DNA of 64,000 nt from Dirofilaria immitis. Its lineage: Eukaryota > Nematoda > Chromadorea > Rhabditida > Onchocercidae. The position numbers and the translations under genes were made by a program. The notes under the pieces are model-generated. The model was not told the DNA's origin and searched no databases. It saw only the letters and a list, made by a program, of their open reading frames with translations. The DNA is taken from positions 3,828,501-3,892,500 of the forward strand of contig JAKNDB010000107.1 in assembly GCA_024305405.1 (NCBI GenBank), written 5' to 3'. Below are positions 50,776 through 64,000 of this stretch, in pieces; position 1 is the first letter of the stretch, and every line of letters starts with the position of its first letter.

Positions 50776-53700
50776 ACTATTTTATTTTATAAATCGTCTA
50801 TGAAATCTTGAAATCGTGCTTGAGACTGTGAAGCATATGAATCTTTAAAACTGTGAAATATTTCATTTTATAAATCGACCATGAATTTATAAATCATGTT
50901 CTATTAGTTCGAATATAAATCTTTAAATCATACTTAAGATTGTGAAGTACTTCATTTTATGTATCCCCAATGAATTTTTAAATCATATACTTCATAATTC
51001 GTCTATCTAAATCATACTTAAAATTATGAAGTATTTCATTTTATAAAAAAATCGCTTACTTTTAAATGATATTTAAAATTATGAAGCAAATAGTTGGCAT
51101 TTATTATTTAAATTCATTTATCGAAATGTCAGTTGATTAAATCCTCTTTCATTTCAAGAATAACTTATTTTTTATTTATTTGATTATATAAGTTTTGAAA
51201 ATAAGAGGTAAGAAAAATGAAATATTAATTAAAAAATCAATATAATAATATAATTATATTATATTATTATTCTTTTAATTTTATAAGTCAAGGAAAAATA
51301 GAATAATATAAAAAAATGTATTTTTGCAAATTCAAAATAAACTTAATAATCAGCTTTATGCTCATTTATTTCATCATTTGCAATATTCCTAAAATTGATG
51401 AAGTGAAAAATGAGCTAAGTTTGTTTAATCGATAAGAAGTCGAGAAGAAAAAATTAAATTAGCATTTCATAAATGCTATTTAAGTATTCGTAAATTTCTT
51501 GCAAAATTTTCTTGAAATTCTCAAGCATTTATCAAGAATGATTTTTTGAGATATCTAAAAATTCTTTGGGATGTTTGTTGAAAATTCTTGGATATCTATT
51601 AATCGATGATAGTGTTGTCTGAGATATTTAAGAATTTCTTATATTCATTTAATCCATTTCATTTTCATTCCTTCAATTATGTATTGAAAAATTGATTGAT
51701 CTTCATTTTTTTGCCCATTCGATATTTAATTAAAAAATTAAGTCACTCATAAAGGAATGAACATCATTGATCACATCTGATATCACCATTAGTCATTCTG
51801 TTGTTATGCTTTTGTTTAAATTATAATTTTTGTGATAAATTTATTAGGAAATTTATCGCCATCATTTACTTTATGATTCTTCTTGATTCATAATTAATTA
51901 AAAGATTAAGTCTTTCTTAATAATATAGTACTCATTAAAGAATTTATAATCGAAAGAACAATAGAAATATTAATAATTTCGTTGATAAATTAAATGGTTA
52001 ACTTGATAAATTAAATGATTAACATTTAATAAATTATTTTTATCACTTTTTCGATTACGAAAAATGTTCGAATTTATATATAAGACTAAATTTAAAGTTG
52101 GAGTGCATTCTCCTTTAAATAAAATCGTTGCTAGTCATACATTCCTTTCAAGTCTTCTTATTTAAATTAATCATTTCCAATTTTCATTAATTATTTTCGG
52201 ATACTATTAAATATCATTGAAATTAGAAAAGATTAGTTGTAATTGTAATAATTTTCACAATAATTCGCAAAAACGAATTTCGGAATTTAGCTTAGCTTAA
52301 AAAGCGGATAATTGATAAGCCGATGAAATAATTGCTGTTAACTAATCTTTCTCACTCTTTTATCAGTGCTTTAATTTAAAATTAATTTCTAAAATACTTT
52401 AAGTTCATGAATTTAGCTAAAAGTTTCTCGCATTCATTTTCATTTGCTATTAAAGAATTGTATAATTTCATTTTAATTTAAAAAATAAATCGATTGATTA
52501 ATTTTCAAAAATTCTTTTTATTTTTTTAAAACTATTTTCACATGCATTTTAATATAACTTAGTTTTTCTTCAATCAATTAAAACTATTCTTTTAAATATC
52601 TTTCTTTGATTCACATATTTTTGAAATTTGAAGATTTTATATAAGTATTGATGAGTAACTGTTCGTTTTGATTGGAATATGCTTGAAGCTTAAAAGCTTC
52701 AAATAATTTTTACTTTATTCAAACTTTTCACTATATTTATTAGATTGAATCGATATTTGTAAAAAAGAATATATTTAAAATTTACATATCATATAGACAG
52801 AAGATAAGAATAATTTTTGACTTTTCATAAAATCTGCCAAGTGGAAGGAAAGTGAAATGAGAGAAAGAACTAAGAAAAAAAGAAATGGAAAAATCAATCG
52901 AGAATAGCAGAAATAGAACAAAGTTCAACTCTCTGTCATATTCATATTTAATTGGACATTTATTTTCAGCATTCTCAAAGTGTATATTCTTTCTCTTTTA
53001 AAGTTAACAGAACAAATTTTGCATTTATCATTTTTGATAAACTATCCATTCTAACAACTGTTTATTTCCACCGTCTTTAACTTTTCAATCATAGAAATGA
53101 AACTTAAAACTTTTTGAAATTGCAATTCAATTATAAATGCAGAATAATATAACATAAAATTACCAAAATTAAAAAAACAAAATTCAATGGATAAGTAAAA
53201 AGTTTCTTAAGAAAGAAAAAGCTTGGCTTAAATGTTCAGTCAAAAAGATCATTTTATAGATACAGGGCTAACATAACCAATAATCGAGAATAAACCTTTT
53301 TTCCCTCAGGCTTAAATCCTAAATGATAACATATTCGATATCAGTCTCATATATATATATATATATATACAGAAACTTTTATGTTAAAATTTTGCATCTT
53401 TTTTTTTTAGAATTAAAATAATTTGAAAGTTTGTAATTTATTTCTGATTTTTTTAAAATTTTTTGAGACATCGAAATAAAAGTTTTATTTGATGAAATGT
53501 AAGAGAGAAAAGGTAAGAAAAGCACTTTTCCATCTTTTAAGCAATACGTCGTTTGACATCACATTTTTGCCCTTTTCTATTCGTTGAAAAAAAAAAACTT
53601 TTCCAATTTTTCTCATTTCATTCTTTTTCATTTTTTTTCTTACTTTACTTCCTTTATTAAATAAATATTAAGTTGTCAACATTTGTTAGATCAAATAAAA

Positions 53701-54344
53701 TGATGAAAAAAGTTTATCAAATAAACATTGATATTATTTTAATCATTACTATTATTATTTCTATTATCATTATTATCATTGTTATATTATAAAAAAAAAA
53801 AATTAATATAATCAATTACATATCATATCATATCATACTATGATTATTTAATAAATCAAAAAATACTTACTAATTTTTCTATAAATAATATATGAAATTA
53901 TGAAAACGATAGTTATAATTAGAATGAAACAGTCAAATAGACAATATCAATATCTTTTTTCTTCACTTCCATCCTACTACACATTTTCCTTCCTTTTTTC
54001 TTTTCTTTCAAATTTTTAAATAATAAATTCTAGAAAGAAAAGAAAATGTACTGAAACAGTTTCGTCTCATCCATTCTTTCTTAAAACTTTCCAAAAATGA
54101 CGTAATGAAAAAGCCAAAAAAAAAGAACGTGTAAATTTGATGAGACATTCAATGATGCTATAAGAAATGGAAAAAAAACTTTTTCAAAAAATCATTTTGC
54201 TCATGTCGTTTATATTTGCGATATCATTTCTTTTAACTTTTTTCTTTCCCCTTTTGGCCTATTCAAATTTCCTTATTTATTGTCATATACTTTCATCAAC
54301 AACAAACAGAATTATTATTTCTATTATTATCATTAACAAACAAA

Positions 54345-54418
54345 AATAACAACAACAAAAAACAACAACAAACAACAACAACGAACAACAACAACAAACG
54401 ACAACAACAACAATAATA
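54345..54418. repeat. (CAA)n imperfect microsatellite
   Basis: CAA units interrupted by AAA, ACG and GAC. Confidence 0.9.
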
Positions 54419-54507
54419 GTAATAATAATTTATAATATGATTTGTTTATATTTATGAAATATTCAACAGTGGCAATATTTTGAATAATAAATAACCATTG
54501 CAAATAT

Positions 54508-54509
<2 letters not shown>

Positions 54510-54581
<72 letters not shown>
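54510..54581. repeat. (AAT)24 microsatellite
   Basis: Seventy-two bases of uninterrupted ATA/AAT. It gives poly-Ile on the minus strand. Confidence 0.95.
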
Positions 54582-54582
<1 letters not shown>

Positions 54583-54608
54583 GTGACAGTAATAATGACG
54601 ATGGTAAA

Positions 54609-54695
54609 ATGATATGACAATGATAATGATGATATGACGATGATAATGATGATATGACGATGATAATGATGATATGACGATGATAATGATGATAA
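54609..54695. repeat. 20-bp repeat GATGATATGACGATGATAAT
   Basis: About four copies, the last three identical. Together with the CAA and AAT tracts just upstream it makes a 350-bp compound repeat block. Confidence 0.92.
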
Positions 54696-55074
54696 TACTA
54701 TTTTGTTTATTTTTTTAAAAAAGAGAAATTTATAAAAATCAAAAGAAAAAAGTGAAGTATTGAAGATAATTTTTAAATTCATAGAATTTCTTAATTTATA
54801 AATTATAAATAAACATATACCATATAAACAAATAAATTAATAATATAAACATATGCATAAATAAGTTTATTTACCTGTACTTATACAACATAATAATTAG
54901 AATTAATCAAATTAACAACGTCCTGTTAATGATACATTTCTTAATTCAACGTAAAATATAGTTCAGCAATCATTTACATAAAAGCCTCCTTTAATGCCAT
55001 ATTTTTATCATGTCAATGATTTTAAAAAGTCAAATATGAATCAGCAAATATCAAATTAATTTAAGTTTTATTTC

Positions 55075-55530
55075 ACGTAAGTACACGTAATGCATACGTA
55101 TATTAATTACCAATAAATATATCCATTTCATATATAATGTATGCGGAAGGTATGAATCACACGATTGTCTTCATCTCTTAAATGTAGTATACGTAATATA
55201 TTATTCTTACGCATGAGATATATACGTGAGTAATTCAAACCATCTTACATGCCTTACGATATATACATAATCTAAGGATTGACTTTCCCTGACGTATGTA
55301 AGTAAGATAGTAATACTCATCTAATACTACACATAAAGTTGTTACGCATGCGATATATACGTAAGCTAACAGAATTTATCTTAGGTGTGTGATAGATGGA
55401 TGAAGTAAAGATTATCATGATAATATTCATATATATAATATACACATACGATGATGATAAAGAACTGCATTATCTTATGGATTCAATACACACGTGAAGT
55501 AATAATTGCACGCTTACGTACGTCTACATA
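55075..55530. other. ACGT-rich patch with repeated GATATATACGT blocks
   Basis: About ten ACGT tetramers (several as TACGTA) fall within 460 bp, in DNA where CpG is otherwise scarce. ACGCATGAGATATATACGTG (55211) and ACGCATGCGATATATACGTA (55346) are near-copies; a third weaker one is near 55258. It may be a degenerate repeat or a cluster of bZIP/bHLH-type sites. There are no coding frames. Confidence 0.5.
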
Positions 55531-58500
55531 CTTACTGTAAGCTTCTTCCTATAATGTATTCTTATCGTTTGCACAATATTTGTTATATGGAAGAATATTT
55601 AAATAAATTTTGATTAATTTGATCAAATTTTTTTCACTTTTTCCCATCAATTGTCTAAATCATTTAAATTAAGAATGAAATTTGAATTTTAATAAATTAA
55701 TTTATTGTAAGTGATTTATTTCTTGATTATCTAATCTATCTCATTTAACAAATGGAATTGAAAAATGAAATATAACTTTTCGTTTTTAAATGTAAGATAA
55801 GCAAAATTTTGATTATTTATTTATTATATTTTCTTTATAATTCAAATAAAAATATATGTGAATTATTCGTAATTATTATTTCATATTTTTATGAAAAGGA
55901 ATAAATAAATTTTAAAATCTTTTTTGGATTTAAATTATTAATTTTCGGAGAAAAAGAAATCATAAAAATCAGTTGGAAAAAAAATATTTCAACTCAACCA
56001 TTAAGATAATTTAAAATGATAAAAATATGTAAAAGATAATGATCTGAAGAAATTATTGATTGAAATAATTAAATTTAAAAACTATTCAATATAATGAAAT
56101 TCTATTAACTACAATAAATATTGATCAAAACATTGTCCATAAATGATAAGATAAGAACAATATATTTGTATAATCCATTTATTGGAAATGAATTTATAAA
56201 ATTATTAAAAGTAATTTTTATTAGAATGAAAGAAATTAAGTTTAACTTTTGTTTTCTTAAGACAATTTTTAAATATCAGTGATGTCATTATTGTTTTGTT
56301 TTGTTTTTGGTCAATATAAATCAAAACGAAATTGTAGGATTTGGTGCTGAAAATATTTTGAATTTTATTTTTCAAAACTATCTGCCAAGACTTTCATCAA
56401 TAAAAATGACAGATTTTATCATCTAAAAATCTCTTTTTTAATTAAATTAAGCGATTAAAATTCTAATGATAAGTTTATGATAATATTTTGTTTCAAATTT
56501 TATAACAGCCTGGTCTTGTTCTATTTTTTTAATTTTATAATACTAAAAAATAACCATTTACTTTAATATAAATAATAACTATTGTATAAAAAACTTTTAA
56601 ATTTCAAAAATTTCAAATATCAAATCTGTGAATTTTACATTCGAAGAAATATTAAAAATAATAATTTAATTTTTATTAAATTAGAATTTTATATTTCTTC
56701 TGATTTTCGTCATATTATATACAATAAAAAACATGCTCTTCCAGAGAATTTAAATAATAATTTAATTAATTGATTTTTAGGTAATATCATTTTAATTAAA
56801 TATGAAATACTACGATATCATTTAATCATTTCATAATTTTTTAATTGCTCCTATTTTCATGCAAAAACTTTGATTTTCAATTTAATCAGCAATTAATTGA
56901 GTTTGATACAAGAAATAAGTTATTAATTCAAATTGATAATGGCTTATTAAAAAGTTATATTGCAAAATTTGCAAGAAAAGTTTGAATAAAAAAATTGTAA
57001 TTAACTTAAAATTTTCTAATTTTCTTCTGCCTTACTTTTTTTTCAAATTTTTTAAGAGAGAATATTTTCAATATAGCATTTACCGGAAATTTTATAAAAT
57101 ATTATTCTTAATTGCAAAATGCTTCAATGTTTTTTGAATTAATTTATATCGATCTTATCATTGATTTTAATTATTACAATGAATTCCTTTCAGATTGGTC
57201 ATATTCAGATTTTTATTTCAAATTAAATTCACTTGTATATTTTTCTCATATATCAAATTTCTTATTTTCATCATATTTTTTGTATATATCAATAAAAGAA
57301 AATAAAGATTGCAAATAATCGAATTACTAAATTTGAAATAATTCATGTTTAATTTAAATAAGGTTAAAATAAGTGATATATGAAATAGAGGAAAGTTAAA
57401 TTTAGCATATGAAATGAATACGTGTGCATATGTTTACGTATATTTGACGTAAATTATAAATGATGTTGGTATGTATTAGAATTCATAAAAAGTATCATAT
57501 TCTATTTATATCATTGAAAATCCCTTTTTTTTGTTTATTTTTGCAACTGTAGCATTTTTTTACTGAAATATATCATTAATTTTGCAGCATTATTGCTAAA
57601 CTTTTTTTGCATTAATAAAATAATTCAAGTTTTACCATCATTTTATCATCGTACTTCATTATTTCTTTCTTTGCATTGAATAATTATGCAAAAAAAAGCA
57701 TTTCAATTTCTCTTTATCATTATATCAATGATATGCAAATTTTTATAATTCCAAGGGAAAAAGTTGTATTATTAAATTTTCTTAATAAATAATCAATTAT
57801 TCTGGTACAATTTATTCATATAATCAAATTCGTTTGTTTTCAATTTTCTTTTAATTTTAATTTCTATTAAAAAATATTTGAAACAAACTTTTTCTTTTTT
57901 TTCCTGTACATATTTATATGTGAATATTATATTTTAAGTCTGAGTTTTTTTTGTTGTTGACAATTTTAGTTTTTGTAATAAATATCGTTAACATTCCATC
58001 AATTTTGAACGTTATGAATCATAAATATTGTTTTTCGAATAAATAATTTTTTTTTTTTTGATTTATGAATTATATATTATTATCACTTAAAATAATAAAT
58101 ATTTAATTATTATTTCCAATAATAATTTGTGAGATGAAATTGAGTAAAATTATATTTAATATTAGTATTATTTTGTATAAATGATTATTTATATATTATT
58201 ATTATTTCAAATAATAGAAAGAAATATCGTATTATTTCATACGCTAGGCTAATTATTACAATTTTGCGCATTCATAATTATATATCGAGAGAAAATTTAA
58301 TCATATGTATACTCATGATTGTCATTGTCACCATTATCATTATTGCTATCATTATCATCATTATTATCAATAAATATGCTAATTTTATTAATATGTTAAA
58401 AATTCTTCGTATTTAACTAATATCACAAATTTTATTCTTAACTCGATCTTTCGATATTTCGATATTAAATATCATTGAATAAAACATCGAAACAATTTTA

Positions 58501-61500
58501 AATTTCATATATAAATTTCGCTATTTTGTGTAATAAATTCCATCCTTTTTTATCATTTAATGAATAAAATTTTTAACTTTTTTTTATTGGAATTTAATGA
58601 AACAAAGATTACTTTACACCTATATTTTCTACCATTTATATATAAATAATCATCTGTTTACAAATCAAACATATAATATATTTATTTCATGATGGAATAA
58701 AATTTTTTTATACAAAATGATTTTTAATTTTAATTCTCAAAAATAATATTTTTATGTTAAATTTTTGAAAAATTGAGAAAATCGGATAATTTCAAAAAGC
58801 TTTCTTTGTTCGTTACTGATAATATTGTGGATAAATATGATTGTGTGCAGTTGCTTACGAATATTAGATGATATGATTTCTTTTATAATATTCTTTTAAT
58901 TAAATTTAAAATTTTAAAATTTCAGAGTGAAGGAAAAATGTTAAGAATGTAGCTTACATTTTGATCTGTGGTTGATAAATTTAATTCGAATTCGAATTTT
59001 TTATCAAATATAATCATTGTCTATTATTTAGATTATTGTAGTACTTTATCCCATTTATTCGATAACTTTAGAGATTTATCATTTAAAAAAAAAAATATTA
59101 AATCCAAATGTAATGTTTCCTTCTTCTTTGACAATAAATTAAGTCTATTTTAAAAAATTTTTGAAACAGCTTCAAGTATTAGTAGCATCGTTAACAAAAT
59201 GATGGATGATCCTATTGATAATAACAGCTATTGAATCGGGCAGTGATAGTTACAACGATGATGATGATGATGTTGATAATGATTGAAATGATAAACAATA
59301 ATCTTTTTTCTTTATTTTACAAATGCTAACTCTAAATTACTTCACCAATGATGATGATAATAGGAGCAGTACCCAATGATAATAATAGCGAAGAAGATAA
59401 TGATAAATAATGATATCTGCAGTAACAATAAGTAATAATTATAGTTTTATTTAACGACTAGAAGATTTTTTAAAATGGAAAAAATAAAGTGACAGAATAG
59501 ATTAGAGTGATTATCACGCCATTATGTTTGCTCGTCTTCTCTTATCATTATCCTTGCTTATCTATTCATCTCATCTAATTCTTTTTTAGTCGATCCATTT
59601 CATCAACATTTTTTCAAAAAAGTTTGAAAAAAATAATGAATTGTTCAAGAAAGTTTTTAAAATTTAGTGATTGGCATATTTTATCAATTTTGAAAATTTT
59701 TCCTTTCAAATATAATTTTGAAATGCCATAATTGATATAATTTGTCAATTCTTAAAATTTTATTTCACTTTTACCTTCCAATATTGACCCCGGGATTAAA
59801 GAAAAAATTAGTTTTGAAATATAATAATTGACAACTGATGTTCAAAATTTTACGGGCAAATTTTTATCATTTCTCATTCAAATGATAAGCGATATATTTT
59901 ATTAATTTTCAAAATTTCGAATATAATTTCTTTTGTTTAAAGTGATAAAGAATGTTTGTAAAGAAAAGAAAATTAGCTTATCAAGAAAAAATGTCAGATT
60001 TGATAAAATAAAATTTTCAGTCAATGAGTCAAATAAACGAAAAAAATTGTAAAGTTTTGGTTTCTTCAAAATGATTAATTTCATATAGCTTATTTTTCAT
60101 TTATCAAATTCAAAAAAGTGATGAAAGAAGTTCTCGATGGATAATCATAAACGCGAGAGTGAAATGATTGCTAATTGATAAATGATCAGAAGTAATGGCA
60201 ATATTCGTTTATTTATAAATATATGATGTATGTATAATCTGATCTGAGCTATTATTGTTGATTTTCACGCTTATCATTGTTATCTATATTCATTATCCAT
60301 TTATAATTATACCAGTATCATGATTAATTTAGTAACATGTCTATGATAATTGCTGTGTTTTCCAGATAAAAAAAATTAATAAATAATTTTAAAGTATGTT
60401 TAATTTCATCTGAACTTATTGTTATTTATATAATGCTTATCATTATTATATATAGTCATTATCCATTTATAATCGTTTTACTATCATCATCTTAATAATT
60501 AAGCAAAATACTATGATGATAAATAATTTTAAAGTATTTGTAACTTAGCTGAGCTAGTCGTGCCATCATCATATTTATCATCATCATTTGTATTCATCGT
60601 TTATTTATAATCATATTATTATTGCTTTCATTATTTTAATATGTCTTTGATTTAATCTGAGCTTATCGTTCTTATCATTATCATTTCCATTACTGCGATG
60701 ATGGTTTGATTTTTGAAGAGGAAAAATTGAAAAATAATTTTAAAAAAAAGATTTTTGATGACATAATGACAAGTATGAATAAGTTTTATTATTCCTAACA
60801 ACTTTTTCTGCAAAATTTGAAATAAAATTAGTTCCACTTCAAAAGTAATTTTATCCTTTAAGAATAATTAATTTTAATTGAAATTCATTAAAATTTTACT
60901 TTTCACAATAGCTAATTGAAATTGAACAATTCGAATTTAAAATTAACTAACCTATGAATAAAATCGAAATAATCAAAAATTGTTATAGCAATACTTCAAA
61001 TGTACGTATACTTTCTATGATACAATAATAATCAAAAATTTCCACTAAATTAAATTATCAATCTGTCTTGAATCATAGAAACAGGATGTGATGTGTTGTA
61101 ATAAATTTTATCGTATGTTCAATCATTTTTCATCACAGATATTATTATTGTCCCACTTTAATAATTTTGATTTAATGTGTAAATTTTTAGATCCATTTCA
61201 AACAAAAAAAAAAGAAAGAAAAGAAATGATTGAAAAAGATGAAATTATCAATTTGAAAATAGCCTAAACTATCATTGATGCATTAATTTTTCGCAATAAA
61301 AATCAATGTTAAAAGTTATTCAAATTACAGTAATACGATCGATTAATATCTAATGTATTCTTAAGTGAAAGAAAAAGAATTTATAAAGAAAGAAAAAGAT
61401 GAGATAGAAGTAAACAATAAATTATTTATATCAGTTAAAACTTTAAGTTTGAAAAACTTTTTTTTTATACAAAAAAGAATAGAAAATGACAAAGTAAAGT

Positions 61501-64000
61501 AAGCAATAAATTTTTTAATAAATTAAATTTTTAATTAATTCTCATCGTTTTTTTTCTTTTTTATTTATCAAAAATAATTTTTGCAATCTTTTATTTATTA
61601 GACATATAGCATTTTTCTTATATTTCATTTTTTGTCTTTTTCTTTTCTAACAAAGCAATGATAGTTTTATTTTTGAATTTTAAAAGAATACGATAAAATG
61701 TAAAATAAAAAATATAGCCATTCTTGAATTATCACATAAAAAAACCTATATTTGTTCAATTTTATTATGAATAAATGGGCAAAAATTTTTAATTTTAATG
61801 TGATATTTATTGCTTTTTTTTTGTGGAAAAATGTGATAGGCTAATGGTACAAGAAAATGGATAGGGCAAAAAATGGGTAAATTAAAAAAAATAAAGAAAT
61901 AATCCCACGATAAAGGTAAATGAAAAAGAAATAATTTGTGGAAGAAGAAATGAATAATTTATTTTTTTTTATCAAATTAATTTTTGATTTTTATGATATT
62001 TTTATGTGAATTGATTGTATTTTAATTTCATTTCTTTTTCGTTTTTTGAAAAGCAAATGAACCCAATAAAATTTATGATAATTTTTATATTTTCTTTTCA
62101 AAATGATATATATATAAGTTATCATTTTTAGTTGAAAGAACAAATTTTTGATTTCTATTTGTATTTAATAATTTCAAATCGATTTTAATTTTTAAGATTA
62201 ATTCTATCGATTTTTTTTCTCGAGACTAAATTTATTTCAGAATATACTAATACCAGTTAACGCATTATTTAGCTTTAAAAACTACTTCGTTTTTTTCTTT
62301 TTATTTAAACTAACAGATTAAGTCTTGAGAGTTGTTTTCAAGTTAATTTACTTAAAAGTATTATAAAACAAAGTTTTTTTAAATTATCATTGATAGGATT
62401 AATTTTGAAAACTGTTTTGCTTTTCACGTTGCATTATTTTTTCATAAGGATTATCTAAGCATATCACAACAAAAAATGATTTTAAGTTATCATTGATAAG
62501 CAAAATATTATTCCTTTTTTTATCACAACTCATTTGATTTATCTTTGAAAGCATCACAAAAAGGTGTTTTTTTAATTTTTAAACAAATTCTGTCAAAAAT
62601 TTTAGCAATTTCAGATATGAAGTATATTCGTAGATCGATTTACAAAACATGGTAGAATTGAACGCTGATATGGTACCAATAAGGTTAGTTGCTGTATCAA
62701 CGTAATTTAAAAAAACAAAAGTTCTCACTGAAATGAAATAAATTTTTTTATAGAATTGGACGAAGTAATCGAGGAATAAACAAATGAAAATATTTATTTA
62801 CTATCTATTTTAATATGATTTGCATAATATTTTATAAATTAGTTTTCAAAGTTTTTTTTGATGATTGTTAAGCTAAGAACTTTCAAATGTAATTACAAAC
62901 TTCAAATAAACTATAAAAATATGCTTAAATTTGGTGAGTGATAACAGAATAATCAATTTTATTATTTATGTTTATTGAAAAATAATTTATTATAAGCTTT
63001 TCATAACGCTAATTATTTTTCCTAAAATTCCTAACTTTTTTAGATAATAAATTACGTTTATATGAAATTAATAAAAAATTAATTTATAATTAATTGCAAG
63101 ATATTTTGATTAGTAATCAAGGTGTTATGTGTAGAAATATGATAAAATAATTGATATATATGTTTAATCAATTTTATACAATAATAATAATCTTATCATT
63201 AAAAAATTTATTGTATAATAGTTATTTATAATTAATTATTTACAAAAATATGATAAAATGAAAGAATATTATTAAATAATTGATATATAATTATAATTTT
63301 GTTAAAATGATATATATATATATATAGATAATAATCATTTTATCATATCTTTGCAATAATGTTTTAATTATTATTAAAATATTTGATAATTAATTAATTT
63401 CCAAATATTTGAATCATTTCTTTTCAATTCGTATTAATCGATCCATTCCTGTTTGCTTTTTTATTTTTGTTTTGTTTTTTTTTGTTTTTTTTTGATATAT
63501 TTTTTTCGTCTTTCTAATATACAAACAATGTAAGGAAAAGAAAAGAAATGTATGAAATAGAAGAGACAGTTGGTGAAACTTTTTTTATTTTTTTTCTTCT
63601 CAAGCAAGTACACATAGAAGGAACACATGAATTTCACATGAAATTTGTTGAATAAATTCAAAGTTTAGAAATGATTGAGTAAAGCATTGAATAATGGCAA
63701 TTTAATCCGACAGACTTAATATATATTGTAAGTTTTCATATTAATATTTTATTTTTATTTTTTCTTTTCTTAAATTTTATTCAAAATTTTCACTTTTCTC
63801 TTTCGTTCTATTTATATTTTATTTAAATTTTATATTTAATTAATAATAAAAAATATTTATTATTAACATATATATGTTAATTATTATTTCTTTTAATTAA
63901 ATTTTTATTATAATTTTTGATTTCTTAAATTATTATTTCTTTACTGATAATTTCTTCTTTTTATTTTCAATTGTAAAGAAAAAATTTAAATAATAAAATT

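Larger units (their letters stand above)
42303..64000. other. Gene-poor region downstream of the Crumbs-like gene
   Basis: About 21.7 kb without recognisable exons on either strand. The start holds the 3' UTR of the Crumbs-like gene; ATTAAA at about 42483 is a possible polyadenylation signal. Otherwise there are tandem repeats, an ACGT-rich patch at about 55075-55530 and one possible transposase relic at about 45700-46380. It could be intergenic or the intron of a gene extending to the right. Confidence 0.55.

Noticed and set aside
54333..54782. 149-codon minus-strand open frame rich in Ile, Ser and Leu
   Set aside because: It is a read-through of the compound CAA/AAT/GAT repeat block.

Overview
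This is a very A+T-rich eukaryotic window whose genes point to a nematode, most likely a filarial or other spirurid worm. The evidence is a LIM-4-type LIM-homeobox gene, an EAT-20/Crumbs-like EGF membrane protein, introns with GT...TTTCAG or TTTTAG ends, and abundant trinucleotide microsatellites. The species cannot be named from the sequence alone. There are no prokaryotic operons, CRISPR arrays, recognisable tRNA or rRNA genes, or intact transposons.

Layout. (1) 407-1430, plus strand: the last three exons of a replication factor C small subunit (RFC4/rfc-4 type); the 5' part lies outside the window. (2) 2154-8287, minus strand, tail-to-tail with gene 1: a LIM-homeobox transcription factor with a long low-complexity N-terminus, LIM1, LIM2, a homeodomain of the LIM-4/LHX6/LHX8 class and a short C-terminal tail. 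(3) 8.3-34.4 kb: about 26 kb of A+T-rich DNA without a recognisable gene. It holds many microsatellites, including a perfect (ATT) x 259 tract, several minisatellites and a few blocks of less A+T-rich sequence that could be regulatory. (4) 34446-42302, plus strand: a 12-exon single-pass membrane protein with EGF repeats, a Ser/Thr-rich stalk, a transmembrane helix and a Crumbs-type tail ending in ERLI, probably the eat-20 orthologue. (5) 42.3-64 kb: again no convincing gene, only tandem repeats, an ACGT-rich patch and one possible transposase relic.

The genes do not form a pathway. RFC4 is a housekeeping clamp-loader subunit, the LIM-homeobox protein is a neuronal fate regulator in C. elegans, and the Crumbs-like protein acts at the apical surface of epithelia. 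Long flanking deserts are normal around developmental genes of this kind.

A notable cross-cutting observation is that every one of the three genes needs single-base corrections. RFC4 has a frameshift in one exon and a splice donor apparently short of its G. The Crumbs-like gene has a frameshift in its fourth exon, beside a run of five T. The LIM-homeobox gene has two exon junctions whose phases do not match. All can be explained by one missing base each, which suggests uncorrected single-base deletions in the assembly; decay of the genes is the alternative. No clearly new biological system was found.
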